From Methylorubrum extorquens (GTDB taxonomy: Bacteria > Pseudomonadota > Alphaproteobacteria > Rhizobiales > Beijerinckiaceae), in contig NZ_JALJXF010000001.1 of the NCBI RefSeq assembly GCF_024169925.1, forward strand, positions 564,001 to 628,000: DNA of 64,000 nt, read 5' to 3'. Shown here piece by piece: positions 7,659 through 16,861 of this stretch. The translations under genes and the position numbers were made by a program. Each line of letters starts with the position of its first letter. Position 1 is the first letter of the stretch. The notes under the pieces are model-generated. The model was not told where the DNA came from. It saw only the letters and a list, made by a program, of their open reading frames with translations, and ran no database searches.

Positions 7659-10445
7659 TCAGAGTTCCCGCGGCGGCGGTGAATCGACGAGGGCGTCGAG
7701 CCCTTCCGCGCGGAGCGCGGCGACGTCGCTGGCGAACACCTCCATCACCGCGGCGCGGATCATCGCGAGGCGGTCGGGCTGCACCACGCGGGTGCCGGTG
7801 AGGTCGGTCACGTAGAACACGTCCACCGCCCGCTCGCCGAACGTCGCCACATGGGCCGAGGTGATGTTGAGGCTCAGGCGGTTGAGCCCGGTGGTCAGCT
7901 CGTAGAGCAGGCCCGGCCGGTCGAGGCCGGTGATCTCCACCACCGTCTCGCGGCTCGACAGGGCGTTGTCGATCGACACGTCCGGCGGCACGAGGAAGGT
8001 CTTGGGCGGCTGTTTCGGGTGCTTGTCGGCGACGAGTTCGGCGATCTTGATCTCGCCCTTCAGCGCTCGCTCGATCGCCGTGGCGATGCGGCCGGCGCGG
8101 CGCAGCTCGTCCTCGTCCCGTTCGAAGGCGCGGGAGATGAAGATCGAATCGAGGGCGAAGCCGTCGGTGGTCGTGAAGATCTGCGCATCGACGATATTGC
8201 CGCCCATGGTGGCGCAGGCGCCGGTGATGATGGCGAGCAGCCGCGGATGGTCGGGGGAATAGACCGTCAGTTCGGTCACGCCGCGCACCGGGTCGGTCTC
8301 GTAGGTCGTGGCGCTGGTGCGGCCCTCCTCCATGACCGTGCGCAGGAAGCGGGCGTTCTTGAAGTGGCGCGTGGAGTCCACCTTGAGCCAGTAGGCCTGG
8401 TTGTGGCGCCCGGCGTAGGCGTCGAACACCTCCGAGTTCCAGTCCGAGAGCTGCTCGCGCAGGGCCATCTGGATCAGTCGCACCCGGTCGGTGCGGGCGA
8501 TCTCCGAATGGCCGCCGGACAGGACGACCTCGGTCTCGTCGTAGAGGGTGCGCAGCAGCGTGCCCTTCCAGGCCGTCCACACGCCGGGGCCGACCGCCTT
8601 GATGTCGGCGACGGTGAGGATGGCCAGCAGCTTGAGCCGCTCCAGGCTCTGCACCTCGCTTGCGAACTTCTCGATCGTCCTGCGGTCGGAGAGGTCGCGG
8701 CTCTGCGCCGTCATCGACATGAGCAGGTGGTGCTCGACCAGCCACGAGACCGTCGCGGTCTCCGCCTGGCTCAGGCCGAAGCGCGGCCCGAGCTTGCGGG
8801 CGATGGCGGCGCCGGCAATCGAGTGGTCCTCCGGCCGCCCCTTGGCGATGTCGTGGAGCAGGATCGCGACGTAGAGGGCGCGGCGGTTGTGGATCGTATC
8901 GATGAGGCGTGTGGCCAGCGGATGCTCGTCGCGCACCCGGCCGGAATCGATCGCCGCGAGCACGCCGAGCGAGCGCAGCAGATGCTCGTCCACCGTATAG
9001 TGGTGATACATGTTGAACTGCATCATCGCGACGATGCGCCCGAATTCCGGGATGAACCGGCCGAGCACGCCCGCCTCGTTCATCGAACGCAGTATCGTCT
9101 CCGGAGCGTTCTTCGAGGTGAGGATGTCGAGGAAGAGCCGATTGGCTTCCGCGTCGATGCGCACCGCGTGGGTGATGAGCTTGAGCGAGCGGTTGGCCAG
9201 GCGCGCCGCGTCCGGATGGATCGGGAGGTTGTGGCGGTCGGCGAGCCAGAACAGACGGATCAGGTTGACCGGATCGCGCTCGAACGTGTCCTCGCCGCGG
9301 ATATTGACCCGGCCGTTGTCGATCCAGAAATCCTCCGCCTCGATCGAGGTGGCTCGGAAGCGGTCGCGGAAGCGGCCGATCCAGCGGTCGAGCACCGGCG
9401 TGCGCTTGGCGTGACGCGCCTCCAGCTCGGCGCAGACGATGGCGGTGAGGTCGCCGACATCCTTGGCGATGAGGAAGTACGCCTTCATGAAGCGCTCGAC
9501 GCCCGAGAGGCCGCCGCGGGAGCCGAAGCCGAGCCGCTCGGCGATCTTGGGCTGCAGCCCGAACGAGAGGCGCTCCTCCGGCCGCCCGGTCACGAAGTGG
9601 ATGTGGCAGCGCACCCGCCACAGGAACTCCTCGCAGCGCTCGAACAGGCGGTATTCGTCCGGCGTGAACAGCCCGGCATGGACCAGCTCGGCCTGGTTAC
9701 GCACGCGGTAGGTGTATTTCGCGATCCAGAAGAGCGTGTTGAGGTCGCGCAGTCCGCCCTTGCCGTCCTTGACGTTGGGCTCGACGAGGTAGCGCGAGGC
9801 GCCCGCCTTGGCGACGCGGGCATCGCGCTCGCGGAGTTTGGCGTCCACGAACTCGGAGGCCGAGCCGATCACCAGTTCGGTGTCGAAGCGGGTGACCATC
9901 TCCTCGAACAGCGAGCGCGAGCCGAACAGGAAGCGGGATTCGAGCAAGGCGGTGCGGATCGTCATGTCGGCGCGGCCCTCGCGCAGGCACTCCTCCACCG
10001 AGCGCGTGGCGTGGCCGACCTTCAGCTTGAGGTCCCACAGCACGTAGAGCATCGCCTCCACGACGCTCTCGGACCACGCGGTCTGCTTGTAGGGCAGCAG
10101 GAACAGCAGATCGATGTCCGAGCCCGGCGCCATCGTTCCTCGGCCGTAGCCGCCGGTGGCGACGATCGCGAGGTGCTCGCCGGTGGACGGGTTGTCGTTG
10201 GGATAGAGGCGCCAGACCACGGCGTCGTAGATCGCCCGCACCACCGCGTCGGTGAGGCGGCTCAGACGCTGCGCGCAGGCGAGGCCGTCGCGTTCCTTCA
10301 ACAGGAGCCGCTCGGCCTCCGCGTGCCCGGTCTCGATCACCTTGCGCAACTCCGGCACAAGGAGCCCTCGCAGCTTGGTCGGTTCGCGGGCGTCGCGGTC
10401 GAGGGAGGCGACGATCTTTTCCAGGACGGGAACGGGGTCGAACAT
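7659..10445 (-). CDS. glnD: Bifunctional uridylyltransferase / uridylyl-removing enzyme (PII sensor)
   Basis: 928-residue glutamine sensor that uridylylates PII when glutamine is low and deuridylylates it when glutamine is high. Domains in order: nucleotidyltransferase (ATGGYGRGTMAPGSDIDLLF, with the GSDIDL metal-binding acids), a linker domain, an HD hydrolase (LLHDIAKGRPEDHS), and two C-terminal ACT domains that bind glutamine. Start 10445 (MFDPVPVLEK) is preferred over the upstream ATG at 10481 because it gives the usual family length. The partner enzyme GlnE is encoded at 19203-22205 in the same window. Confidence 0.96.
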   Translation of the reverse strand: MFDPVPVLEKIVASLDRDAREPTKLRGLLVPELRKVIETGHAEAERLLLKERDGLACAQRLSRLTDAVVRAIYDAVVWRLYPNDNPSTGEHLAIVATGGYGRGTMAPGSDIDLLFLLPYKQTAWSESVVEAMLYVLWDLKLKVGHATRSVEECLREGRADMTIRTALLESRFLFGSRSLFEEMVTRFDTELVIGSASEFVDAKLRERDARVAKAGASRYLVEPNVKDGKGGLRDLNTLFWIAKYTYRVRNQAELVHAGLFTPDEYRLFERCEEFLWRVRCHIHFVTGRPEERLSFGLQPKIAERLGFGSRGGLSGVERFMKAYFLIAKDVGDLTAIVCAELEARHAKRTPVLDRWIGRFRDRFRATSIEAEDFWIDNGRVNIRGEDTFERDPVNLIRLFWLADRHNLPIHPDAARLANRSLKLITHAVRIDAEANRLFLDILTSKNAPETILRSMNEAGVLGRFIPEFGRIVAMMQFNMYHHYTVDEHLLRSLGVLAAIDSGRVRDEHPLATRLIDTIHNRRALYVAILLHDIAKGRPEDHSIAGAAIARKLGPRFGLSQAETATVSWLVEHHLLMSMTAQSRDLSDRRTIEKFASEVQSLERLKLLAILTVADIKAVGPGVWTAWKGTLLRTLYDETEVVLSGGHSEIARTDRVRLIQMALREQLSDWNSEVFDAYAGRHNQAYWLKVDSTRHFKNARFLRTVMEEGRTSATTYETDPVRGVTELTVYSPDHPRLLAIITGACATMGGNIVDAQIFTTTDGFALDSIFISRAFERDEDELRRAGRIATAIERALKGEIKIAELVADKHPKQPPKTFLVPPDVSIDNALSSRETVVEITGLDRPGLLYELTTGLNRLSLNITSAHVATFGERAVDVFYVTDLTGTRVVQPDRLAMIRAAVMEVFASDVAALRAEGLDALVDSPPPREL

Positions 10446-10522
10446 GGCCGTCCCGTTAGCATGTAAAGCCGGCGGCGGCATCGGTCGGTTGCGTGCAACT
10501 CAGCCGTTCTGTTTCGCGGATT

Positions 10523-10540
10523 TTCGTTTGACGAAACGAA
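10523..10540. promoter_or_regulatory. Perfect palindrome upstream of sulfonate-type ABC operon
   Basis: A perfect 7-bp inverted repeat, TTCGTTT at 10523-10529 and AAACGAA at 10534-10540, spacer GACG. It sits 65 bp before the binding-protein start in the divergent region with glnD. A second short palindrome (GTTGC, GT, GCAAC) is at 10488-10499. It looks like a repressor operator; the regulator is not identifiable. Confidence 0.45.
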
Positions 10541-10604
10541 CGAGACTGTTCTAGCCCTTACGGAGATCCGGGTGACAAGCCGGGCCGACACGGGAGACAG
10601 CCGC

Positions 10605-11579
10605 ATGATCCGACGCCGCACCGTCCTCTCCGCATTCGCCGGATTGTTCGGCCTGTTCGCGACGGGTTCGAACCTGCGGGCGGCCGAGGTCTCCGAGATC
10701 CGGCTCGATTGGGCGACCTATAATCCGGTCAGCCTCGTCCTGAAGGAGAAGGGGTTCCTGGAGGAGGCGTTGAAGGCCCGCGGCATCAAGGTGCGCTGGG
10801 TCCAGTCGCTCGGCTCCAACAAGGCGCTGGAATTCCTGAACGGCGGCGCCATCGATTTCGGCTCCTCGGCCGGGGCGGCAGCACTCCTGGCGCGTATCAA
10901 CGGCAACCCGGTCAGGATCGTCTACGCCTATTCCCGGCCGGAATGGACCGCGCTCGTCACCCGCAAGGAGACCGGGATCGCAGGCCCCGCCGACCTCAAG
11001 GGCAAGCGCATCGCCGTCACCCGCGGCACCGATCCGCACATCTTCCTGATCCGCGCGCTCCAGGGCGCCGGGCTCACCGAGAAGGATGCCAAGCTCGTCC
11101 TGCTCCAGCATGCCGACGGCCGCACGGCGCTCGACCGCGGCGACGTCGATGCCTGGGCCGGGCTCGATCCGATGATGGCCGCCGCCGAGATCGAGAGCGG
11201 CGACGTGCTGTTCCACCGCGACGCCGCCGCTAACACCTGGGGCGTGCTCGACGTGCGCGAGGATTTCGCCAAGGCGCATCCAGATCTCGTGCGCGTCGTC
11301 ATCGCCGCCTACGAGCAGGCCCGCGCCTACGCGCTCGCCAACCCGGACGCCCTGAAGAGCGCGCTCGTCTCGGCGACCAAGCTGCCCGAGGCGGTCATCG
11401 CCAAGCAGATCGAGCGCACGGATCTCAGCCAGCCGGCCGTCGGTTCGGCCCAGGCCGAGAGCATTCGTGCCGCCGGACTTGCCTTGCAGCAGGCGGGCGT
11501 CATCCCCGCCTCGACCGACGTGGCGGCGGCGGTGGACGGCCTGATCGATCCGCAGTTCAACCCGGCTCCGGCGCGCTGA
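10605..11579 (+). CDS. ABC transporter substrate-binding protein, aliphatic sulfonate/taurine class
   Basis: 324-residue periplasmic binding protein of the SsuA/TauA/nitrate (NMT1-like) superfamily. A signal peptide (residues 1-27, with RRR at 3-5) precedes a mature protein starting AEVSEIRLDWATYNPVSLVL. The blocks GSSAGAAALLARINGNPVRIVYAYSR and LKGKRIAVTRGTDPHIFLIR match the family. The start at 10605 has a GGGAGA ribosome site and was preferred over 10572. It begins an operon with a LysE-type exporter, a permease and an ATPase, so it most likely imports an organosulfonate. The substrate is inferred from family only. Confidence 0.85.
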   Translation: MIRRRTVLSAFAGLFGLFATGSNLRAAEVSEIRLDWATYNPVSLVLKEKGFLEEALKARGIKVRWVQSLGSNKALEFLNGGAIDFGSSAGAAALLARINGNPVRIVYAYSRPEWTALVTRKETGIAGPADLKGKRIAVTRGTDPHIFLIRALQGAGLTEKDAKLVLLQHADGRTALDRGDVDAWAGLDPMMAAAEIESGDVLFHRDAAANTWGVLDVREDFAKAHPDLVRVVIAAYEQARAYALANPDALKSALVSATKLPEAVIAKQIERTDLSQPAVGSAQAESIRAAGLALQQAGVIPASTDVAAAVDGLIDPQFNPAPAR

Positions 11580-11587
11580 GCCTGCCG

Positions 11588-12220
11588 ATGCCGGATGCTG
11601 CGCACCTCGCCGCCTTTGCCCTGGTCTGCCTCGGGATGGTGCTGACGCCCGGCCCGAACATGGCCTACCTCGTCTCGCGCACCGTCGTGCAGGGGCGGGC
11701 GGCCGGGCTGGTCTCGCTGACGGGCGTCGCGGCGGGCTTCCTCGTCTACCTGCTCTGCGCGGCCTTCGGCATCACCGCCCTCCTCGTAGCGGTGCCCTTC
11801 GCCTACGACGCCCTGCGCTTGGCGGGTGCTGTCTATCTCCTTTTCCTCGCATGGCAGGCCGTGCGACCCGGCGGCCGCTCGCCCTTCGACACCCGCCCGC
11901 TGCCGCCTGACGGGACGGTGCGGCTCTTCGCCATGGGCTTTCTGACGAACCTGCTGAACCCGAAGATCGCGGTGATGTACCTATCGCTGCTGCCGCAATT
12001 CATCGATCCGGCGGCGGGCGGGGTGCTGACGCAGTCCCTCGCCCTCGGCCTCGTCCAGATCGCCGTCAGTCTCACGGTGAACGCGGTGATCGTCCTGTCG
12101 GCCGGGTCCGTCGCGGCCTTCCTGAAGGGGCGGCCCGTCTGGCTCCTCGCGCAACGCTGGTTCATGGGAACGGTGTTGGCGGGCCTTGCCCTGCGCGCGG
12201 CAACCGATGCACGGCGCTGA
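11588..12220 (+). CDS. LysE/RhtB-family amino-acid exporter
   Basis: 210-residue polytopic membrane protein with about six helices. The signature GMVLTPGPNMAYLVSRTVVQGRAAG near the N-terminus and the FLTNLLNPKIAVMYLSLLPQF block are diagnostic of the LysE/RhtB translocators, which export amino acids such as homoserine, threonine, lysine or leucine analogues. It starts 8 bp after the binding-protein gene and precedes the permease. It therefore splits an otherwise standard ABC import operon, which is unusual. Whether it handles a product of sulfonate catabolism or is a chance insertion cannot be decided from sequence. Confidence 0.88.
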   Translation: MPDAAHLAAFALVCLGMVLTPGPNMAYLVSRTVVQGRAAGLVSLTGVAAGFLVYLLCAAFGITALLVAVPFAYDALRLAGAVYLLFLAWQAVRPGGRSPFDTRPLPPDGTVRLFAMGFLTNLLNPKIAVMYLSLLPQFIDPAAGGVLTQSLALGLVQIAVSLTVNAVIVLSAGSVAAFLKGRPVWLLAQRWFMGTVLAGLALRAATDARR

Positions 12221-12280
12221 ACGGCCGATCCGGCAGGGACTTGTCGAGAACACTATGCAAATCCGGCGCGGCCCCCTCGC

Positions 12281-13120
12281 ATGAGCGTCACCACCGTTAT
12301 CTCCGACGACACCGAAGCGAAGGCGGCGCCCGCGCGTCGCTCCGCCATCCTCGGCGGCAGTGCGCGGCTGGCGCTCGGCCTGCTGCTGCCGCTCGCCCTG
12401 GCGCTCGGCTGGGAGGCGGCGGTCGCGGCAGGGTTCGCTTCCGGGCGCTTGCTCCCGCCGCCGAGCCGGATCGCGGCCGCGCTCTGGACGCTCGCGGCGT
12501 CGGGCGAACTCTGGACCCATGTCGAGGCGACGCTGATCCGCGTCGGCCTCGGCTTCGCCTTCGGGGCGGGCGCCGGCATCCTCGCGGGCGCGCTCACCGC
12601 GACGCTGCCGACCCTGCGCTGGCTGGTCGATCCAAGCCTCCAGGCCCTGCGCGCCGTGCCTTCGCTCGCCTGGGTGCCGCTGTTCATCCTGTGGTTCGGC
12701 ATTCTCGAGACGCCGAAGGTGGCCCTGATCTCGGTGGGCGTGTTCTTTCCCGTCTATATCGGTGTGGCAGGCGCCATCGCCTCGGTCGATCGCAAGCTGG
12801 TGGAGGTCGGCCGCATTTTCCGCCTCTCGCGTGTCGCGCTCGCCCGGCGCATCCTCCTGCCCGCCGTGCTGCCCGCGACGCTAACGGCGCTCCGCACCGG
12901 GCTCGGCCTCGGCTTCCTGTTCGTGGTGGCAGCCGAACTGATGGGCGCCTCCGAGGGGCTCGGCTACCTGCTGCTCGACGGCCAGCAATTCAGCAAGCCC
13001 GACCAGATCCTAGCCGCGATCATCAGCTTCGCCGTCGTCGGCAAGGCGGCCGATGCCGGGCTCGTCGCCCTGACCAGCCCGCTGGTGCGCTGGCAGGACA
13101 CGGCGCGCGAGACGCTGTGA
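12281..13120 (+). CDS. ABC transporter permease, SsuC/TauC type
   Basis: 279-residue inner-membrane permease with about six helices, of the nitrate/sulfonate/taurine (BPD_transp_1) class. Visible family blocks are LRAVPSLAWVPLFILWFG and the later EAA-like loop around GRIFRLSRVALARRILLPAVLPA, which contacts the ATPase. The C-terminal half carries GLGFLFVVAAELMGASEGLGYL, also typical. It begins 60 bp after the LysE-family gene and ends 7 bp before the ATPase gene. Confidence 0.92.
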   Translation: MSVTTVISDDTEAKAAPARRSAILGGSARLALGLLLPLALALGWEAAVAAGFASGRLLPPPSRIAAALWTLAASGELWTHVEATLIRVGLGFAFGAGAGILAGALTATLPTLRWLVDPSLQALRAVPSLAWVPLFILWFGILETPKVALISVGVFFPVYIGVAGAIASVDRKLVEVGRIFRLSRVALARRILLPAVLPATLTALRTGLGLGFLFVVAAELMGASEGLGYLLLDGQQFSKPDQILAAIISFAVVGKAADAGLVALTSPLVRWQDTARETL

Positions 13121-13127
13121 GGCCGCC

Positions 13128-13907
13128 ATGCTGAGCATCCAAAGCCTGTCCAAGACCTATGCCGACGGCACCCGCGCGCTCGACGGCATCGACCTCGACG
13201 TCCCGAACGCCGAGATCGTCGCGCTGATCGGCGGCTCGGGCTGCGGAAAAACCACGCTCCTGCGCCTCATCGCCGGGCTCGACCGGCCGAGTGCGGGCCG
13301 CATCGCGCTGGACGGCGAGCCGATCACCGGCCCCCATCCCGGCGTCGGCCTCGTCTTCCAGGAACCGCGCCTGCTGCCCTGGCTGACGGTCGCCGAGAAT
13401 GTCGGCTTCGGCATCGAGCATCGGCCGAGGCGCGAGCGGCGGGACCGCGTCGCCCACGCCCTGGAGCGGGTCGGCCTCGCCGAGCAGGCCGGGCGCTGGC
13501 CACGCGAATTATCGGGCGGGCAACAGCAGCGCGTCTCGATCGCCCGCGCCTTCGTGGCCAACCCGCGGGTGCTGCTCCTCGACGAGCCGTTCTCGGCGCT
13601 CGACGCCTTCACCCGCAAGGATCTCCACCGCCATCTCCTCGCCCTGTGGGAGGAGGTGCGGCCGACGGTGCTGATCGTCACCCACGACGTCGCCGAGGCG
13701 GTGGCGCTGGCCGACCGCGCCATCGTCATGCGCCCGCGCCCCGGCCGCCTCGACGACACAGTGGCCCTGCCGATGCGCCGGCCGCGCGACCCGGCCGCGC
13801 CGCCGAGCGAGGCGGCGACCCGCAACATCCTCGCCGCCCTCGATCATTCCCTGCGCCCACGCGACGCCTCCCGTAAGCCGGAACTCGCCGGGGGCAGCTC
13901 GTTCTGA
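13128..13907 (+). CDS. ABC transporter ATP-binding protein, SsuB/TauB type
   Basis: 259-residue ATPase that should energise the importer encoded just upstream. Walker A is GGSGCGKTT at residues 35-43. The Q-loop is in LVFQEPRLLPWLTV, the ABC signature is LSGGQQQRVSIARAF, and Walker B is LLLDEPFSALDAF. The switch His is in LIVTHDVAEAVALADR. The FQEPRLLPWLTV block is characteristic of the sulfonate/nitrate/taurine subfamily. It is the last gene of the operon. Confidence 0.94.
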   Translation: MLSIQSLSKTYADGTRALDGIDLDVPNAEIVALIGGSGCGKTTLLRLIAGLDRPSAGRIALDGEPITGPHPGVGLVFQEPRLLPWLTVAENVGFGIEHRPRRERRDRVAHALERVGLAEQAGRWPRELSGGQQQRVSIARAFVANPRVLLLDEPFSALDAFTRKDLHRHLLALWEEVRPTVLIVTHDVAEAVALADRAIVMRPRPGRLDDTVALPMRRPRDPAAPPSEAATRNILAALDHSLRPRDASRKPELAGGSSF

Positions 13908-13982
13908 GATGACCCTTGTCGAGGTGTCGTTTGCGCGCGAAAGCCGCTAAATCCTCGCCACCAAGAAAATCGGAGGAAATCC

Positions 13983-14492
13983 ATGGACGCCGACGCCCTG
14001 CGCGCTCTCCAGGCCCCGCTCAAGAACAAGTACCGTGAGACGCCGGATTCCGCCGTCATCACCCTCAAGGCGAAGGGTTCGCTGGACGACACCAGCATCG
14101 CCTGCAAGGTCGAGACCGGCCGCGCGCTGGCGGTGGCCGGCCTGCACCCCGCCACCGGCGGTTCGGGCGCCGAACTCTGCTCCGGCGACATGCTGCTCGA
14201 AGCGCTCGTCGCCTGCGCGGGCGTGACGGTGAAGGCGGTGGCGACCGCGCTGGCAATCCCGCTGAAGGCAGGCACGGTCAGCGCCGAGGGCGATCTCGAC
14301 TTTCGCGGCACGCTCGGTGTCGACAAGGAGGCGCCGGTGGGCTTTCGCTCGATCCGCTTGAAGTTCGACCTCGACACTGACGCCCCCCAGGAGAAGCTCG
14401 ACCAGCTCCTCAAGCTGACCGAGCGCTACTGCGTCGTGTTCCAGACCCTCAACCATAAGCCGGAATTGTCGGTGAACGCCTCGCGCTCCTGA
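13983..14492 (+). CDS. OsmC/Ohr-family protein
   Basis: 169-residue protein of the OsmC family, thiol-dependent hydroperoxide reductases. The two family cysteines are visible, one in LLEALVACAGVT and the other in LTERYCVVFQTL. This supports peroxidase chemistry, although the subgroup is the less studied YhfA-like branch. A GGAGG ribosome site at 13972-13976 supports the start. It precedes a two-component pair by 26 bp and may share its transcript. Confidence 0.86.
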   Translation: MDADALRALQAPLKNKYRETPDSAVITLKAKGSLDDTSIACKVETGRALAVAGLHPATGGSGAELCSGDMLLEALVACAGVTVKAVATALAIPLKAGTVSAEGDLDFRGTLGVDKEAPVGFRSIRLKFDLDTDAPQEKLDQLLKLTERYCVVFQTLNHKPELSVNASRS

Positions 14493-14518
14493 GTGGCGCG
14501 GCGTATCTGACGGGCGTC

Positions 14519-15217
14519 ATGCGCCTGCTCATCATCGAAGACGACCGCGAGGCCGCCGCCTATCTGGTCAAAGCGTTCCGGGAAGCCGGGCACGCGGTGG
14601 ACCATGCGGGCGACGGCCTCGACGGCTACGCGCTCGCTCGCGAAGGCGATTACGACGTGCTGATCGTCGATCGCATGCTGCCCAAGCTCGACGGGCTCTC
14701 GCTCGTGCGCTCCTTGCGCGAGCAGGCCATCGCCACGCCGGTCCTTATCCTCTCGGCCTTGGGGCAAGTGGACGACCGGGTGAAGGGCCTGCGCGCCGGG
14801 GGCGACGACTATCTGCCGAAACCCTATGCCTTCTCCGAGCTTCTGGCCCGCACCGAGGTGTTGGCCCGCCGCCGCACGGCCACGACCGGTCAGAGCGAGG
14901 CCACCGCCTACCGGGTCGGCGACCTCGAACTCGACCGGCTCTCGCACCGGGTGACGCGGGCGGGCCGCGAGATCGTGCTGCAGCCGCGCGAGTTCCGGCT
15001 GCTCGAGTACCTCATGCGCCATGCCGGGCAGGTCGTGACCCGGACGATGCTGCTGGAGCATGTCTGGGACTACCATTTCGATCCGCAGACCAACGTCATC
15101 GACGTCCACGTCTCGCGCCTGCGCGCGAAGATCGATCGCGGGTTCGAGCACCCGATGATCCAGACGGTGCGCGGGGCCGGCTACGTGATCCGGCCGGACG
15201 AGCCGCAAGCCTCGTGA
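14519..15217 (+). CDS. OmpR-family response regulator
   Basis: 232-residue DNA-binding response regulator. The receiver domain (1-115) has the acidic pair E7-D9, phospho-acceptor Asp51 (DVLIVDRMLP) and Lys101 (DDYLPKPYA). The C-terminal winged helix (about 130-228) contains LTPREF-like LQPREFRLLEYLMRHAGQ and the NVIDVHVSRLRAKI recognition region. It overlaps the following kinase gene by GTGA (15214-15217), so the two are translationally coupled partners. The stimulus is unknown. Confidence 0.95.
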   Translation: MRLLIIEDDREAAAYLVKAFREAGHAVDHAGDGLDGYALAREGDYDVLIVDRMLPKLDGLSLVRSLREQAIATPVLILSALGQVDDRVKGLRAGGDDYLPKPYAFSELLARTEVLARRRTATTGQSEATAYRVGDLELDRLSHRVTRAGREIVLQPREFRLLEYLMRHAGQVVTRTMLLEHVWDYHFDPQTNVIDVHVSRLRAKIDRGFEHPMIQTVRGAGYVIRPDEPQAS

Positions 15218-16638
15218 GCCCTTCTGCATCGCCGCCGGACGGTCTCATCGCGCGGATCGGAAAGATCTTCCGCACGACGGCGTTCAAGCTGTCGCTCGCC
15301 TATCTCGTTCTGTTCGCGGTGCTGGCCTCGCTCGGGCTCGGCTACGTCGCCTGGAACGCGCGGCGGGTCCTCGACGACCAGATCGTCTCGACCATCGATG
15401 CCGAGATCAACGGGCTGTCCGAGCAATACACGGCGGGGGGGCTGCGCCGGCTCATCGCCGTGGTGGAGCGGCGCGCGGGGGAGCCGGGCGCCTCGCTCTA
15501 CCTCGTGACCACGCCCGCGGGCGAGCACATCGTCGGCAATGTGAGCCGCCTGCCGGCCGATATCCTCGCACGGCCCGGCCAGTACGAGAGCTATTACGGG
15601 CGCGGCTCCGAGGCGGACTCGAGCGGGCACAGCGCGATCATGCGAGTGTTCAACCTCGCCGGCGGCTTCCGGCTCGTGGTCGGCCGCGACACCGAGGAGC
15701 GCGACCGCCTGCGCGCGGCGATCGGCAACACCTTCGGCTCCTCGCTGGCTCTCGTCGTGCTGCTCGGCGTGCTCGGCGGCTGGTTCGTGGCGAGCCGCGT
15801 GCTGAAGCGCGTGGACGACATGACCGAGACGACCCGCACCATCATGGCGGGCGATCTCGACGGCCGCCTGCGGGTCGGCGGCGCCGGGGACGAGCTGGAT
15901 CGCCTCGCCCAGAATCTCAACCTGATGCTGGAGCGCATCGGCGAGCTGATGCGCGGAATGAAGGAAGTCTCCGACAACATCGCCCACGACCTCAAGACGC
16001 CGCTGACCCGCCTGCGCAACCGCGCCGACGAGGCCCTGCGCACCGCCGAGACGCCGGAGGCGCTGCGCGCGGCGATGGAAGGCGTAATCGAGGACAGCGA
16101 CGGGCTGATCCGTGTGTTCAACGCGCTCCTCACCATCGCCCGCCTAGAGGCCGGCAACGCGCCCGAAAGCGTGAGCCGCTTCGATGCCGGGGCGGTGGCG
16201 CAGGAGGTGGCCGAACTCTACGAGCCGCTGGCCGAAGACAGGGGGCTGAGCCTCACCGTCGATATCGAGCCGGACCTGATCCTCGACGGCAACCGTGAAC
16301 TGGTGGGGCAGGCGATCGCCAACCTCCTCGACAACGCCATCAAGTACGGCGCCCGGTCCGCTCCATCCGATCCGCAGGCGATCACGGTCGCCGCTGGGCG
16401 CGCCGACGGCATGATCCGGCTCACCGTCGCGGATCGCGGGCCCGGCATTCCGGAGGCCGAGCGCGATCGGGTGCTCGACCGCTTCGTGCGCCTCGACGCC
16501 GCCCGCACTCGCCCCGGCTTCGGCCTGGGCCTCAGCCTCGTCGCCGCCGTCGCCCGGCTGCACGGCGGAAGCCTCGACCTCGCTGACAATGCCCCGGGCC
16601 TTGCCGTCACCCTGAGCCTTCCGGCCGGCGCGGCCTGA
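15214..16638 (+). CDS. Two-component sensor histidine kinase
   Basis: 474-residue inner-membrane kinase starting at a GTG that overlaps the regulator stop. Two membrane helices (about 20-42 and 172-192) flank a small periplasmic domain. A HAMP linker follows, then HisKA with phospho-acceptor His258 (IAHDLKTPLTRLRNR) and an ATPase domain with the N box (NLLDNAIKYG), G1 (DRGPGIPE) and G2 (GFGLGLSL). It pairs with the OmpR-type regulator. The periplasmic domain shows no recognisable ligand signature. Confidence 0.95.
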   Translation: MSPSASPPDGLIARIGKIFRTTAFKLSLAYLVLFAVLASLGLGYVAWNARRVLDDQIVSTIDAEINGLSEQYTAGGLRRLIAVVERRAGEPGASLYLVTTPAGEHIVGNVSRLPADILARPGQYESYYGRGSEADSSGHSAIMRVFNLAGGFRLVVGRDTEERDRLRAAIGNTFGSSLALVVLLGVLGGWFVASRVLKRVDDMTETTRTIMAGDLDGRLRVGGAGDELDRLAQNLNLMLERIGELMRGMKEVSDNIAHDLKTPLTRLRNRADEALRTAETPEALRAAMEGVIEDSDGLIRVFNALLTIARLEAGNAPESVSRFDAGAVAQEVAELYEPLAEDRGLSLTVDIEPDLILDGNRELVGQAIANLLDNAIKYGARSAPSDPQAITVAAGRADGMIRLTVADRGPGIPEAERDRVLDRFVRLDAARTRPGFGLGLSLVAAVARLHGGSLDLADNAPGLAVTLSLPAGAA

Positions 16639-16645
16639 AGCGAAC

Positions 16646-16861
16646 TCAGTTCAGGAAATTGCGCACGCCGTCCGGGTCGGCGAGCGTCGCCTGCGGACTG
16701 TCGGGAAGCGCCAGGACCACCAGCAGAACCGCCAGCGTGATGGTGGCGAGCCCGAGCACCGCACCGAGCCGCTGCGGTTCGAAACGGCGGCTCGCGATCA
16801 GGGCGCAGCCGAGCGTGAAGACGGCGGCTTCGGCGAAGGGAACGAGGTTGGTGCTGCTCAT
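16646..16861 (-). CDS. Small two-helix membrane protein, unknown function
   Basis: 71-residue protein that I do not recognise. It has two predicted membrane segments (about residues 6-22 and 32-52; GAVLGLATITLAVLLVVLAL is clear) and a short polar C-terminus. Start 16861 (MSSTNLVPF) is chosen because upstream sequence in the same frame is not membrane-like. Its stop is 7 bp from the end of the convergent sensor kinase gene. Confidence 0.6.
   Translation of the reverse strand: MSSTNLVPFAEAAVFTLGCALIASRRFEPQRLGAVLGLATITLAVLLVVLALPDSPQATLADPDGVRNFLN

Noticed and set aside
7851..10466. 871-residue open frame antisense to glnD
   Set aside because: Composition is typical of frame shadows in GC-rich DNA, and glnD has intact catalytic motifs on the minus strand.
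12241..13134. 297-residue plus-strand frame over the ABC permease
   Set aside because: It is the shifted frame of the permease at 12281-13120, rich in Arg and Pro without membrane segments.
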